From contig JAHLWT010000251.1 of the NCBI GenBank assembly GCA_019057775.1, forward strand, positions 1 to 64,000: DNA of 64,000 bases, written 5' to 3'. The translations under genes and the position numbers were made by a program. Positions 16,730 through 24,862 of the stretch are shown piece by piece. This DNA is from Promethearchaeota archaeon. GTDB lineage: Archaea > Asgardarchaeota > Lokiarchaeia > Sigynarchaeales > SOKP01. Under the pieces are notes generated by a model. That model was not told where the DNA came from and did no database searches. It was given only the letters and a program-made list of their open reading frames with translations. Numbering within the stretch: position 1 is the stretch's first letter; every line of letters starts with the position of its first letter.

Positions 16730-19700
16730 ATGACAAAAAAAGCATTATGTAGAATATTGAGTTGTCTTAGTATTATGATAATGGCGAATCTGACAATAAT
16801 CGCCAATGTAAGTCTACCCGTTAAAAACAATATTATCACTAACACGAAGTCGATGATGCAGAATAATGATAAAGTTTCTGAAAGTCTCTTAACACTTTCT
16901 CCATCAAATAATTATGAAATAATTGAAGATATCTTCACACAAAAATTAAATAAATACTCCTCATTAGGATATTTTCCACAAACTTTTGAACCCTCTTTAC
17001 AAGCTACATATTATGGCCTTTACATTCTTGAATCTCTTGATCTACTAGAACAAATCAATCAGACAGATATATTAAATTATATCATGTCCCATTACGATGC
17101 AAATTCAAATTTGTTTATGGATCAATACGCATATAGATATTTAGACCTTGATTTTTCCCAATGTTATTATCCATTTACATCAGTACTTGAAATAAATTGT
17201 TACGCAATATTATCATTGGAAATTCTCCAAAGATTAGATCTGATTAGTATTAATGAATCAATCAACTTTATTTGGAGTTGTTATAATCCGGAAGGTTCAA
17301 ACAATGGATTTATCGGTCAACCTTATAACTCAAATTTACTTAAGAATTATAAGATTGCTACGATGGATAATACCTTTTATGCCATCGACACTTTAGAATT
17401 ATTAATGATGGGTGATTGGAGCGAATATAGCAATGAAAAATCAAGAATCAGGCAATTTATTATTGGATTGCAAACAACAGATAATATTGAGTTCGGAGGC
17501 TTTTTTAATGATAATGATACGGGTTTTGATTCTCTTGGTGCTTTCATGTGGGAACCTAATTTGATCTCTTCTTATTATAGTATAAAGAGTTTAGACCTAC
17601 TTGACTCTTTAAATTTTATAAGGCCTAATGATTTCTACCAATATTTAGGTGGTCTTTATGATAATAGTGATAATTCCTTTCAAATGTATTCTGTGCAAGG
17701 TATGGAACGTTTATTTAATATTATAGCCACTGCATTAGGGTTAGAGTTATCATACATAACTGGATATACAGGTATTAACAGGAGTGATGTAGTACAATTT
17801 CTAATCTCTAATCAAAATAGTGTTGGTCATTGGAATTCTTCGAACTATTATAGAATCCATGAATTAATTGACATGTTTCAAATAATTCGTTGTTTAAAAG
17901 AATCTGGGGAGATAGATCAACTAAGTATTCAAGAGAAAAGTAAAGTATCTGATGCATTATTTCTATATAAACAATTTAAAGGTTTTTCACTCATTTCTAA
18001 TGATTACACATCAATTAACCTTGTTTATTCCATGATAAATTCTTTTTACTCCTTTAATCGAATAACAGAAGTAGACATACAAGGATTTTACAATTTAATA
18101 GAAGATTGCTATAAATATTTCGGTTACTTCAACTGCTATCAATTTTCGGCAAGTGCAAACTGGAAAAATTATGTTGGCTTTAGATCATTTCCTATTGAGT
18201 ATTATAATCTAGGGTCCCATCTTTTTACTGAGGAAACCGATGGACTTTATAATCATAAATTTAATTATAGAGCGTTAAACTCACTGCAAAAGATCTCCAA
18301 ATTAGATAATTTTGGATTAAAATACAATTTAACGGAAATTATCTATGATACCATGAATTCTCAATTCCTAGACCCAGATTTTGAAAATTATGGAGCCTTT
18401 TTACCATCTTCGATATATTCTCTACGAACTCCTGAATCTAAAAATAATCTCATTTTTTTTGAAAATAGTTATTTTGCTATTAAAACACTTGAATTACTCG
18501 TTGATTTTTTAGATCTTGGTAATGTCGCTAATCTATCATTTAATAAAGGTGCCTTATATGGATATATTCAAAGGAATATAATTGAAACTGATTCAGTGTT
18601 ATATTTTAATCCACAATATACATCTGATCTTGAAACTGTTTTACAAAACACATATTATATGATTTATGTTTTAAAAACTCTTAATTTATATGATCTAGGA
18701 TTTCAAAAAATCAAGGAATTTGTTCTACAAAACATTGACTATGAAAATATCAAAAATGTTTATTTTTCTTATAAAATTTCAGAAATTTTAGATTTAGAAA
18801 TTGAATTTAACGCAAATTTAACTAGTAATTTAGTTGGTCAGTTATATTTAGAGAACTTTGGTGAGTTTTTTGAATCTCTAGATTATCAGAAGATTACACA
18901 AGAGGCTTTTCTCTGGATATGTGAAATGGGAAGAAATGATGATTTATATATTACTTGCGATTATGAGAAATATATTTCACTTAGTAGCGTTAACACTATT
19001 ATTATATCATTTAGTAATTTAATATTCAGAGAATATGGTCAATTCACTTCCGTCACTTTTGAAGGGCTGCAATTTGGAACACTTCATCTTGAAAAACAAT
19101 TTGATAAATCATATAAGATCAATTTTTTGGTGCCTGAGGACCCTGACTACTACCCTTGTGTTACAGGAGATATTTTAATATATGATCACTCAAAAATTAT
19201 AGGGAAAGTTCCGATTTTATTCTATACGATCTTGGAACAAACAATTGGATATCATATAGCTGAATCTGATAATACTGTAAAGTTTGATGTGAATATATCT
19301 CGTAAAATTTCTTCTGATTTTAATGCTGTTTGCAATTCAACTGTTCAAGTACAAGTTTTGATAAATGACTTTCATATTGAAACTCTAAATTTTACTAGAA
19401 AGGATTTTTCATATTATTCGGAATTCAGTTTTGCTCACAAGTATATCAATAGTGGTTATTATTACTATAACATATCGTTAGTTGACAATTTTTTTCCAGA
19501 GGGTTTATTTATATTTGATTATGCTCCCAATCAAACTGTTAACCTATTTTCTCCTGAACCCATTCCACCTCCTATAAATCTCCCTATAGAAGTTAATGGA
19601 ATTATTTTATCTATTTGTGCTTCAATAATAACTTTTGTTGTAGTTGCAATAACTATTAAAATTGGAAGAGGTGTAAAAGAAAAAATACATAGGGGTGAAT

Positions 19701-19792
19701 ATATCGATAAAAGAGAAAAAATTCATAGAAATCGACCAAAGAAAAACTATTCTGAAGATATTGAAGATTCATTCTTTGAATTTTGGGATTAA
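16730..19792 (+). CDS. Large secreted, membrane-anchored alpha/alpha-toroid protein (prenyltransferase-like repeats)
   Basis: 1020 residues. An N-terminal signal peptide (about 1-27) and one C-terminal TM (about 970-995) with a basic cytosolic tail place it outside the cell. The ectodomain repeats a Y-x-A/S-I-x-x-L-x-x-L motif: TYYGLYILESL, CYAILSLEILQ, TFYAIDTLELL, SYYSIKSLDLL, SYFAIKTLELL and TYYMIYVLKTL, spaced 50-90 residues, as in squalene cyclase/prenyltransferase-fold helical barrels. A beta-rich segment precedes the TM. Catalytic acids are not evident, so a binding role is likelier. Confidence 0.65.
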   Translation: MTKKALCRILSCLSIMIMANLTIIANVSLPVKNNIITNTKSMMQNNDKVSESLLTLSPSNNYEIIEDIFTQKLNKYSSLGYFPQTFEPSLQATYYGLYILESLDLLEQINQTDILNYIMSHYDANSNLFMDQYAYRYLDLDFSQCYYPFTSVLEINCYAILSLEILQRLDLISINESINFIWSCYNPEGSNNGFIGQPYNSNLLKNYKIATMDNTFYAIDTLELLMMGDWSEYSNEKSRIRQFIIGLQTTDNIEFGGFFNDNDTGFDSLGAFMWEPNLISSYYSIKSLDLLDSLNFIRPNDFYQYLGGLYDNSDNSFQMYSVQGMERLFNIIATALGLELSYITGYTGINRSDVVQFLISNQNSVGHWNSSNYYRIHELIDMFQIIRCLKESGEIDQLSIQEKSKVSDALFLYKQFKGFSLISNDYTSINLVYSMINSFYSFNRITEVDIQGFYNLIEDCYKYFGYFNCYQFSASANWKNYVGFRSFPIEYYNLGSHLFTEETDGLYNHKFNYRALNSLQKISKLDNFGLKYNLTEIIYDTMNSQFLDPDFENYGAFLPSSIYSLRTPESKNNLIFFENSYFAIKTLELLVDFLDLGNVANLSFNKGALYGYIQRNIIETDSVLYFNPQYTSDLETVLQNTYYMIYVLKTLNLYDLGFQKIKEFVLQNIDYENIKNVYFSYKISEILDLEIEFNANLTSNLVGQLYLENFGEFFESLDYQKITQEAFLWICEMGRNDDLYITCDYEKYISLSSVNTIIISFSNLIFREYGQFTSVTFEGLQFGTLHLEKQFDKSYKINFLVPEDPDYYPCVTGDILIYDHSKIIGKVPILFYTILEQTIGYHIAESDNTVKFDVNISRKISSDFNAVCNSTVQVQVLINDFHIETLNFTRKDFSYYSEFSFAHKYINSGYYYYNISLVDNFFPEGLFIFDYAPNQTVNLFSPEPIPPPINLPIEVNGIILSICASIITFVVVAITIKIGRGVKEKIHRGEYIDKREKIHRNRPKKNYSEDIEDSFFEFWD

Positions 19793-19925
19793 CTACGGTA
19801 TAAATCAAATCTTTTTTTATTCATTTTCAACAGAATTTATTAGATAATCAGATGAGGTTTGGTTTACTTTTTAAAGATATTTTTAAATTTAACGTTATAG
19901 ATTGACGTAGTTAGGCAATTTTATC

Positions 19926-21686
19926 TTGATTATTAATAAGAGTAATACAAGGTATAGAAGAAATTCAAGGTTTAAGTTAAAAAGATATAAATTATTCTTA
20001 ACGATTTTTTTGATTTACACATTTTTGCTTCCGTTAAGTTTGGGCGCATATGGGAGATTAGAAGGTATAGTTGGTAATGATGATCGTGTAAGAATCACCC
20101 CTACAACTTCATACCCTTGGAGCGCAATTGTTAAATTATACATGACTTGGGGGGAAGATACTTTATTTGCTACTGGAGCCATGATTGATGAAAATCATGT
20201 GCTTACTGCTGGTCATTGCGCATATTCACATTTACATGGAGGGTGGGCGGACTCAATAAAAGTAGTCCCAGGAGAGGATAATGGCCAAGAAATTTTTGGT
20301 CATGCTTGGGTGATTAACATACGCTGCTATTCAGATTGGATAAATACTGCTAGTGTCGCACATGATTTTGCTGTTTTAACACTAGATTCCAATATAGGAC
20401 TACAAACGGGGTGGTTTGAATTATATACAACCTTTTCCACCAACTCTATCTATATGGATGTTTTAAATACCGCGGGTTACCCTTTTGATTTAGATGATGG
20501 TAAAAACATGTATATGACTTATGGTAATGGTATTTCCGCTAATGAGTATAATCATTGGTATTATTTAGACACAATGGGGGGTCAAAGTGGCAGCCCTATT
20601 TGGGTATACGATGATATTAATAGGTATATCGTTTCAGTGCATACTAATGGAGGAATTAGTAATAATTTTGGAACTAGAATAGACAGAAGTAAATTTGATT
20701 GTATAAACAATTGGTTGCTTGCTGATGATTTGTTAATTGATAAACCTGATATAGCATTTGAAAGTAATAGTTTTTCGGGATTTAATCCTGCCATTGGTGG
20801 TCCTAGTTTAACGAATTTTATAGTGTGGTGCAAAATTCGCAATTTAGGAACAAAAATAGCAAGTTCTTTTACAGTTTCTTATTTTGCATCGACGGATACA
20901 TTTTTTTCTAGTCAGGACTACTTATTAGGGAGTGATATTGTTTCATCACTCTCTCCTACTTCCTCAATTGAATCCTCATGGTCTGGGATCTTGCCTGATA
21001 ATATTCCCAGTGGAGAATATTATATTGGTTGGATTATAGATGTAGAGAATAATCTTGATGAATTTAATGAAAATAATAATTTGAATTACGAATCTACCTC
21101 CAAATTAATTATTGATGCTACACCACCATTGAATCCTACAAATTGTATTCAATTAAATGGCACGACTAATAATAATATATTACAATATTCGGTTAGCAAT
21201 CCTAATTTTATTTGGAGTGGTGCTTCAGATAATCATTCAAACATAGCAGGATATTATTATTATTGGGGTTTAAATCCTAAGGGGATATCAAGATCCTTCA
21301 CAGTTGCACCAGAATATAATCCTCCAGCTGTAGATAATGGTACTCATTATTTGAGAGTGAGTACGGAAGACATCGTTGGGAATGAAGCATCATGGATAAC
21401 ACTATATATTTTTAAATATGGGATTAAAAATGACTTTCCCAATGACAGTCCTGATGATATTCCGATTGATGACGATGCTCCTACAGAATTTATTGATAAT
21501 TCTTCAAACACTCAAAATGACCCTCCTGAAGATGATTCCAATGAGGATTTACCAAATGACTCTAATAATGCTGATAAGAGTAAGGATACTTACGATATAA
21601 TTGAAATATTCTTCATATCAAGTTTAATTTTTAGTGTTTTATGCCCTTTTATCGCTTTTTTAATAAGACGTTACCTAAGGAGATAA
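19926..21686 (+). CDS. Secreted trypsin-like (S1/V8-type) serine protease with CARDB-like domain and C-terminal TM
   Basis: 586 residues from a TTG start at 19926. A signal anchor (about 22-42) precedes a chymotrypsin-fold protease with the complete triad: His97 (TAGHC), Asp147 (HDFAV) and Ser221 (GGQSGSP). Residues about 265-390 resemble a CARDB adhesion module (KPDIAF... GTKIASSF... NNNLNY), then another beta domain, an Asp/Pro/Asn-rich linker (about 500-550), and a TM at about 558-580. It is probably anchored on the cell surface and follows the other large surface protein. Confidence 0.85.
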   Translation: MIINKSNTRYRRNSRFKLKRYKLFLTIFLIYTFLLPLSLGAYGRLEGIVGNDDRVRITPTTSYPWSAIVKLYMTWGEDTLFATGAMIDENHVLTAGHCAYSHLHGGWADSIKVVPGEDNGQEIFGHAWVINIRCYSDWINTASVAHDFAVLTLDSNIGLQTGWFELYTTFSTNSIYMDVLNTAGYPFDLDDGKNMYMTYGNGISANEYNHWYYLDTMGGQSGSPIWVYDDINRYIVSVHTNGGISNNFGTRIDRSKFDCINNWLLADDLLIDKPDIAFESNSFSGFNPAIGGPSLTNFIVWCKIRNLGTKIASSFTVSYFASTDTFFSSQDYLLGSDIVSSLSPTSSIESSWSGILPDNIPSGEYYIGWIIDVENNLDEFNENNNLNYESTSKLIIDATPPLNPTNCIQLNGTTNNNILQYSVSNPNFIWSGASDNHSNIAGYYYYWGLNPKGISRSFTVAPEYNPPAVDNGTHYLRVSTEDIVGNEASWITLYIFKYGIKNDFPNDSPDDIPIDDDAPTEFIDNSSNTQNDPPEDDSNEDLPNDSNNADKSKDTYDIIEIFFISSLIFSVLCPFIAFLIRRYLRR

Positions 21687-22060
21687 AAATTAATTTATCT
21701 CTTCTTAATAATTCGTCTATTCATTTTCATGGGATTATTAAATGAATTAAACTAAGAATCCGAAATTCGATAGGGCGAGGACGAAATCAGAATGTAAGAA
21801 TTTACAATTCCAAAAAAACCTTGACCAGAAAGATCAATGTGATCGCTCCTAAAATCCAGGGTGAGGTCGGAGTCACAGTTAGATTTTATATCTTCCTCGA
21901 TTACTAACTTTCTTCACTTTTTTTAATGGTTTGGATTTAAGAATATTTAAAAAGGTAGGTTGTTGGAAATAAGTTAGATAAGTAACCTCATTTAAGTTTA
22001 GAAAAAATTAAATTGTTAAATTATTTTTTAAACTTGGGTTAACACTAAAGAGTAGAATGG
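21687..22060. other. 374-nt intergenic region with a possible gene remnant
   Basis: From about 21792 to 21906 the plus strand has an open stretch reading RIYNSKKTLTRKINVIAP...YIFLDY then TAA, without a start codon; composition looks more coding-like than the rest. It could be the 3' end of a decayed gene. The remainder is AT-rich spacer leading to the next gene. No RNA gene was recognised. Confidence 0.3.
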
Positions 22061-22603
22061 GTGATTAAAATAGACATAAACCAAAAAAAAATATTAATTT
22101 TAATCTTTGCATTAATTTTTAGCACTGGACAATTTATATTCATCTTTTTAGTCCAATCTAAAGTTATCTGGGAATTTAGTGGAGTCTTTAGCGGGTCTTC
22201 TCCATGGGGTGGAGAATTAACTACTAACGTTCCTTCAAACCCTTTATCTTCCAATAAATATGTTATTGAAGCAAGTGGATCATTCACTTTCGTAGGTTCG
22301 GGTGAAAGTGGAAGTGTTACTTTTACTCACGTTGATTCTAATCAAGTTTTTTACTTTAGTTATAATCTTGGAGAAGGACCGTTTATAGGGACCGAATATG
22401 AAAGAAAAACTTGGACTTTACCCCCAGGAGAATATAATATAATATGGTATAATTCTGATGCACATCCACATTATAAACTTATTGCAGTGAGTTTCTTTTA
22501 TCCATACGATGAAATTGTAATTCCTATCTCGGGATTTTTGGCTCTTTTCTGCGCAATAGGAGTAATTAGTCTAATAATCAGGATTAGGAAAATGTCTTGG
22601 TAG
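22061..22603 (+). CDS. Membrane protein with extracytoplasmic beta domain
   Basis: 180 residues from a GTG start at 22061. One N-terminal hydrophobic helix (about 10-32) and one C-terminal helix (about 150-172, followed by RIRKMSW) enclose a Gly/Ser-rich beta domain (SGSFTFVGSGESGSVTFTHV... TLPPGEYNIIWYN) that probably lies outside. The PPGEYNI motif is common in emp24/GOLD- or jelly-roll-like modules, but I do not assign it. Function unknown. Confidence 0.55.
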   Translation: MIKIDINQKKILILIFALIFSTGQFIFIFLVQSKVIWEFSGVFSGSSPWGGELTTNVPSNPLSSNKYVIEASGSFTFVGSGESGSVTFTHVDSNQVFYFSYNLGEGPFIGTEYERKTWTLPPGEYNIIWYNSDAHPHYKLIAVSFFYPYDEIVIPISGFLALFCAIGVISLIIRIRKMSW

Positions 22604-22655
22604 TTTAAGCCTTTCAATAATATTTTTTAGTTTTTTAAAAACTTGCGGTCACATA

Positions 22656-22883
22656 ATGATGATACAGGGTTATCCTTATTTTGCGTTAAAAAAAGTATTT
22701 GACACCCTAGCCAAGAACTATGATATTACTCTGTTGGATATACCTGCGGGGCTGGAACAATTTGCTTGAAAAACATGGAGGAATGTTAACGGATTTAGCA
22801 ATTGTTACCAATCCATCGAAAATGAGGATCCATCCTTGAATGCATTCGCAAAAAGGATCGAAGGAGTATTCTTGCAAAAATAA
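22656..22883 (+). pseudogene. Decayed CooC/MinD-like P-loop ATPase fragment
   Basis: The frame from ATG 22656 gives LAKNYDITLLDIPAGLEQFA, matching the Asp-x-x-A-G-x-E-H region of CooC-type nickel-insertion ATPases, then meets TGA at 22767. Directly after it KTWRNVN continues the CooC pattern (A-R-K-T-x-R-N-V), so the TGA probably arose from CGA. The next conserved block, TDLAIVTNPSKM, is in another frame (22786 onward), and AFAKRIE is back in the first frame, implying two indels. The N-terminal P-loop part is absent. Confidence 0.6.
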
Positions 22884-22945
22884 TGTAAATGAAGAAGTTG
22901 CAAATACAAAAAGTGGTTAAATTTAATAATTATTGAAGGTGTAAA

Positions 22946-23287
22946 CTACACTTGAAAAGGTTGTCCACACTTAGTGCAAATTTTAAGATCTTTTTTCATT
23001 TCAGAACCGCACTTAATACAGTATTTGAATTCATCAAATGATATTCTCTTTTGTACCTGTGGTTGGGGTTTTGTGGAGGCATATTTCTTAGTCCCTATCC
23101 CTTTAACCTTATTTTTTATAGCACTTGCAAGCCAATATTCGAGAATCCAGACGACGAAAAGTGTTATCATAGCAAACCATGTTCCAATTGTTTCTTGTCC
23201 ATTCAAATAGAAGAGTCCGTAAACTCCAAGAGCAACAATACCTGCTATGACAAAAGCAATAATATCTATAAAACGAGCATGTGCCAT
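22946..23287 (-). CDS. Two-TM protein with C-terminal zinc ribbon
   Basis: 113 residues: two hydrophobic helices (about 7-29 and 36-55), a basic linker (KNKVKGIGTKKY), and a zinc ribbon CIKCGSEMKKDLKICTKCG at the C-terminus. ATG 23287 follows a GGAGATAAT ribosome binding site. It belongs to the broad set of ribbon-plus-membrane proteins in this genome but with the ribbon at the opposite end from the 2.4-4.9 kb group. Confidence 0.65.
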   Translation of the reverse strand: MAHARFIDIIAFVIAGIVALGVYGLFYLNGQETIGTWFAMITLFVVWILEYWLASAIKNKVKGIGTKKYASTKPQPQVQKRISFDEFKYCIKCGSEMKKDLKICTKCGQPFQV

Positions 23288-23465
23288 TTTTATTATCTCC
23301 GATTTTTTTTTTTTGAATTGTATGTGAATAATACTCTTTTTATTTTACACAATTTTATTTTTAATTCTTGTCAAATTATTAAATTCTTCAATACTGGTCA
23401 AAACTTATCATATGGTTTTATTTTTCAATTGAAATTGTTATATTGAAATAATTTCCGATTTTAGA

Positions 23466-24572
23466 TTAATTTTTGCTTCGCTTGATGGTTTTGATTGATT
23501 TTTGCCATACTGATTTAGGTATATTTTCAAATCGCTTTTTATACTCCTTATAAGAAGGTTTGTACCCCAAAGATTTCAATTTAATCACTGTCTTCTTTAC
23601 CATTTCTTCTTCTCTTTCTTTTATTAAGGTCTCTAAGTTTAACTCATCTAAATATTTATAGGGGTTTTCCTTTCTAGTTTCGGCTTGGGGATCATATGTA
23701 GCTAATAAATTAATACTAACAAAATCTCCTGCCTCCCTCGAAACCATAAAAAGCCTCAATTTTTTTTGGAAATATATAAACGGCCAGGGGACGTAATATC
23801 CAGTAGCTTGTTTGCAAATAGGAGTAGCACATATAAATGCTAGTCCGTAATCGCTTAATAGCACATGAGTTATCCAACTATACTGACCTGTCTTATTTTG
23901 ATACCTAACCGCCTGTATAGCTTGTGCTGTTGCTTCTGTACTTACAAGAAGTTTATCCCTAACCGGAAATATAGCCCTTAAATTAGAGGAATTGAGAGGA
24001 ACAATCATTTTAACTCCAACTCCAGAGCGATTTGACAAATAATTATTATATATGTTCTTGATCTTATCTGGAACTGTAAAGTTAGGATCTAATTTACTTG
24101 CTATTTCAAATAAGGCCATTGCGAGATCGTACTTTTCCCGTTTGTTAAATAAAATATTTGCGGTATAATAGTAAATTTTAGCATTTGCATGATGAGTCAT
24201 TGAGGATAATCCCTCTTTATTCACAATCGGGCTTACATAGGATGCTTGTATTATACACATAAGTGCCCGCTCGTTTTGTTCATTGTTCATTAATTTAATG
24301 GCTTCTTCAATCCAAATATCTGGTGAATTGATATCTGAGGGAATTTTTCCCTCTTTTTTGAGTTTTAGCAGATTAAGCTTAGAAGATGCTTGAAAAAACT
24401 CTTCGGGTCTCCCTAAATTAGATAAGATTTGAGTTTTTAAGCTCAATGCATCAAAAAAATCTGGTGAAATTTTCAGCACGTTATTAAATGTCTCTAAAGC
24501 TTCGAGAACTCTTTTTTTTTTATATAATTTCTCCCCTTTTTTCATTAAGGATGATATTTGTTTTTCACTCAT
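23466..24572 (-). CDS. TPR protein with uncharacterised C-terminal domain
   Basis: 368 residues. The N-terminus has tetratricopeptide-like helices (KGEKLYKKKRVLEALETFNNVLKI and AMALFEIASKLDPNF at about 145-160). The central part (about 195-300) is a mixed alpha/beta domain of unknown family (MIVPLNSSNLRAIFPVRDKLLVSTEAT...), and the C-terminus is a basic helical tail ending in KRSKN. No membrane helix. Probably an interaction scaffold. Confidence 0.55.
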   Translation of the reverse strand: MSEKQISSLMKKGEKLYKKKRVLEALETFNNVLKISPDFFDALSLKTQILSNLGRPEEFFQASSKLNLLKLKKEGKIPSDINSPDIWIEEAIKLMNNEQNERALMCIIQASYVSPIVNKEGLSSMTHHANAKIYYYTANILFNKREKYDLAMALFEIASKLDPNFTVPDKIKNIYNNYLSNRSGVGVKMIVPLNSSNLRAIFPVRDKLLVSTEATAQAIQAVRYQNKTGQYSWITHVLLSDYGLAFICATPICKQATGYYVPWPFIYFQKKLRLFMVSREAGDFVSINLLATYDPQAETRKENPYKYLDELNLETLIKEREEEMVKKTVIKLKSLGYKPSYKEYKKRFENIPKSVWQKSIKTIKRSKN

Positions 24573-24862
24573 TTGTTATACATTACCTTGAATTTATAAT
24601 CTTTAATTATCAATATTTGATATGATTTTTAAAGTTTTTAAATAAATAATTGATTGATAGAATCTTATGATCAACGATCATAGTAAAATGGGCATCTATA
24701 ACATGAATGGACTTATTTTTTTATAAGGGGAACCACGGGCGAGGGAGATAACAATTATTGGGAAGAATAGGGAGCATGTTATATTTTTGTTGCATATAAT
24801 ATAGGTTAAGACAAAGATTGATTAATTTTTTTTTTAAATATGGATAGTTGTTGAAGAGTTAA
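24573..24862. other. 290-nt divergent intergenic region with a hairpin
   Basis: Spacer between divergent genes. TATGATC-AAC-GATCATA at 24666-24682 is a perfect 7-bp inverted repeat that could be an operator. A short G-rich stretch (about 24726-24778) stands out from the AT-rich background; no gene or RNA family was recognised in it. Confidence 0.35.

Noticed and set aside
22767..22769. In-frame TGA as a selenocysteine codon in the CooC-like remnant
   Set aside because: Conserved blocks lie in different frames on either side, so the gene is decayed; the position normally holds Arg (CGA).
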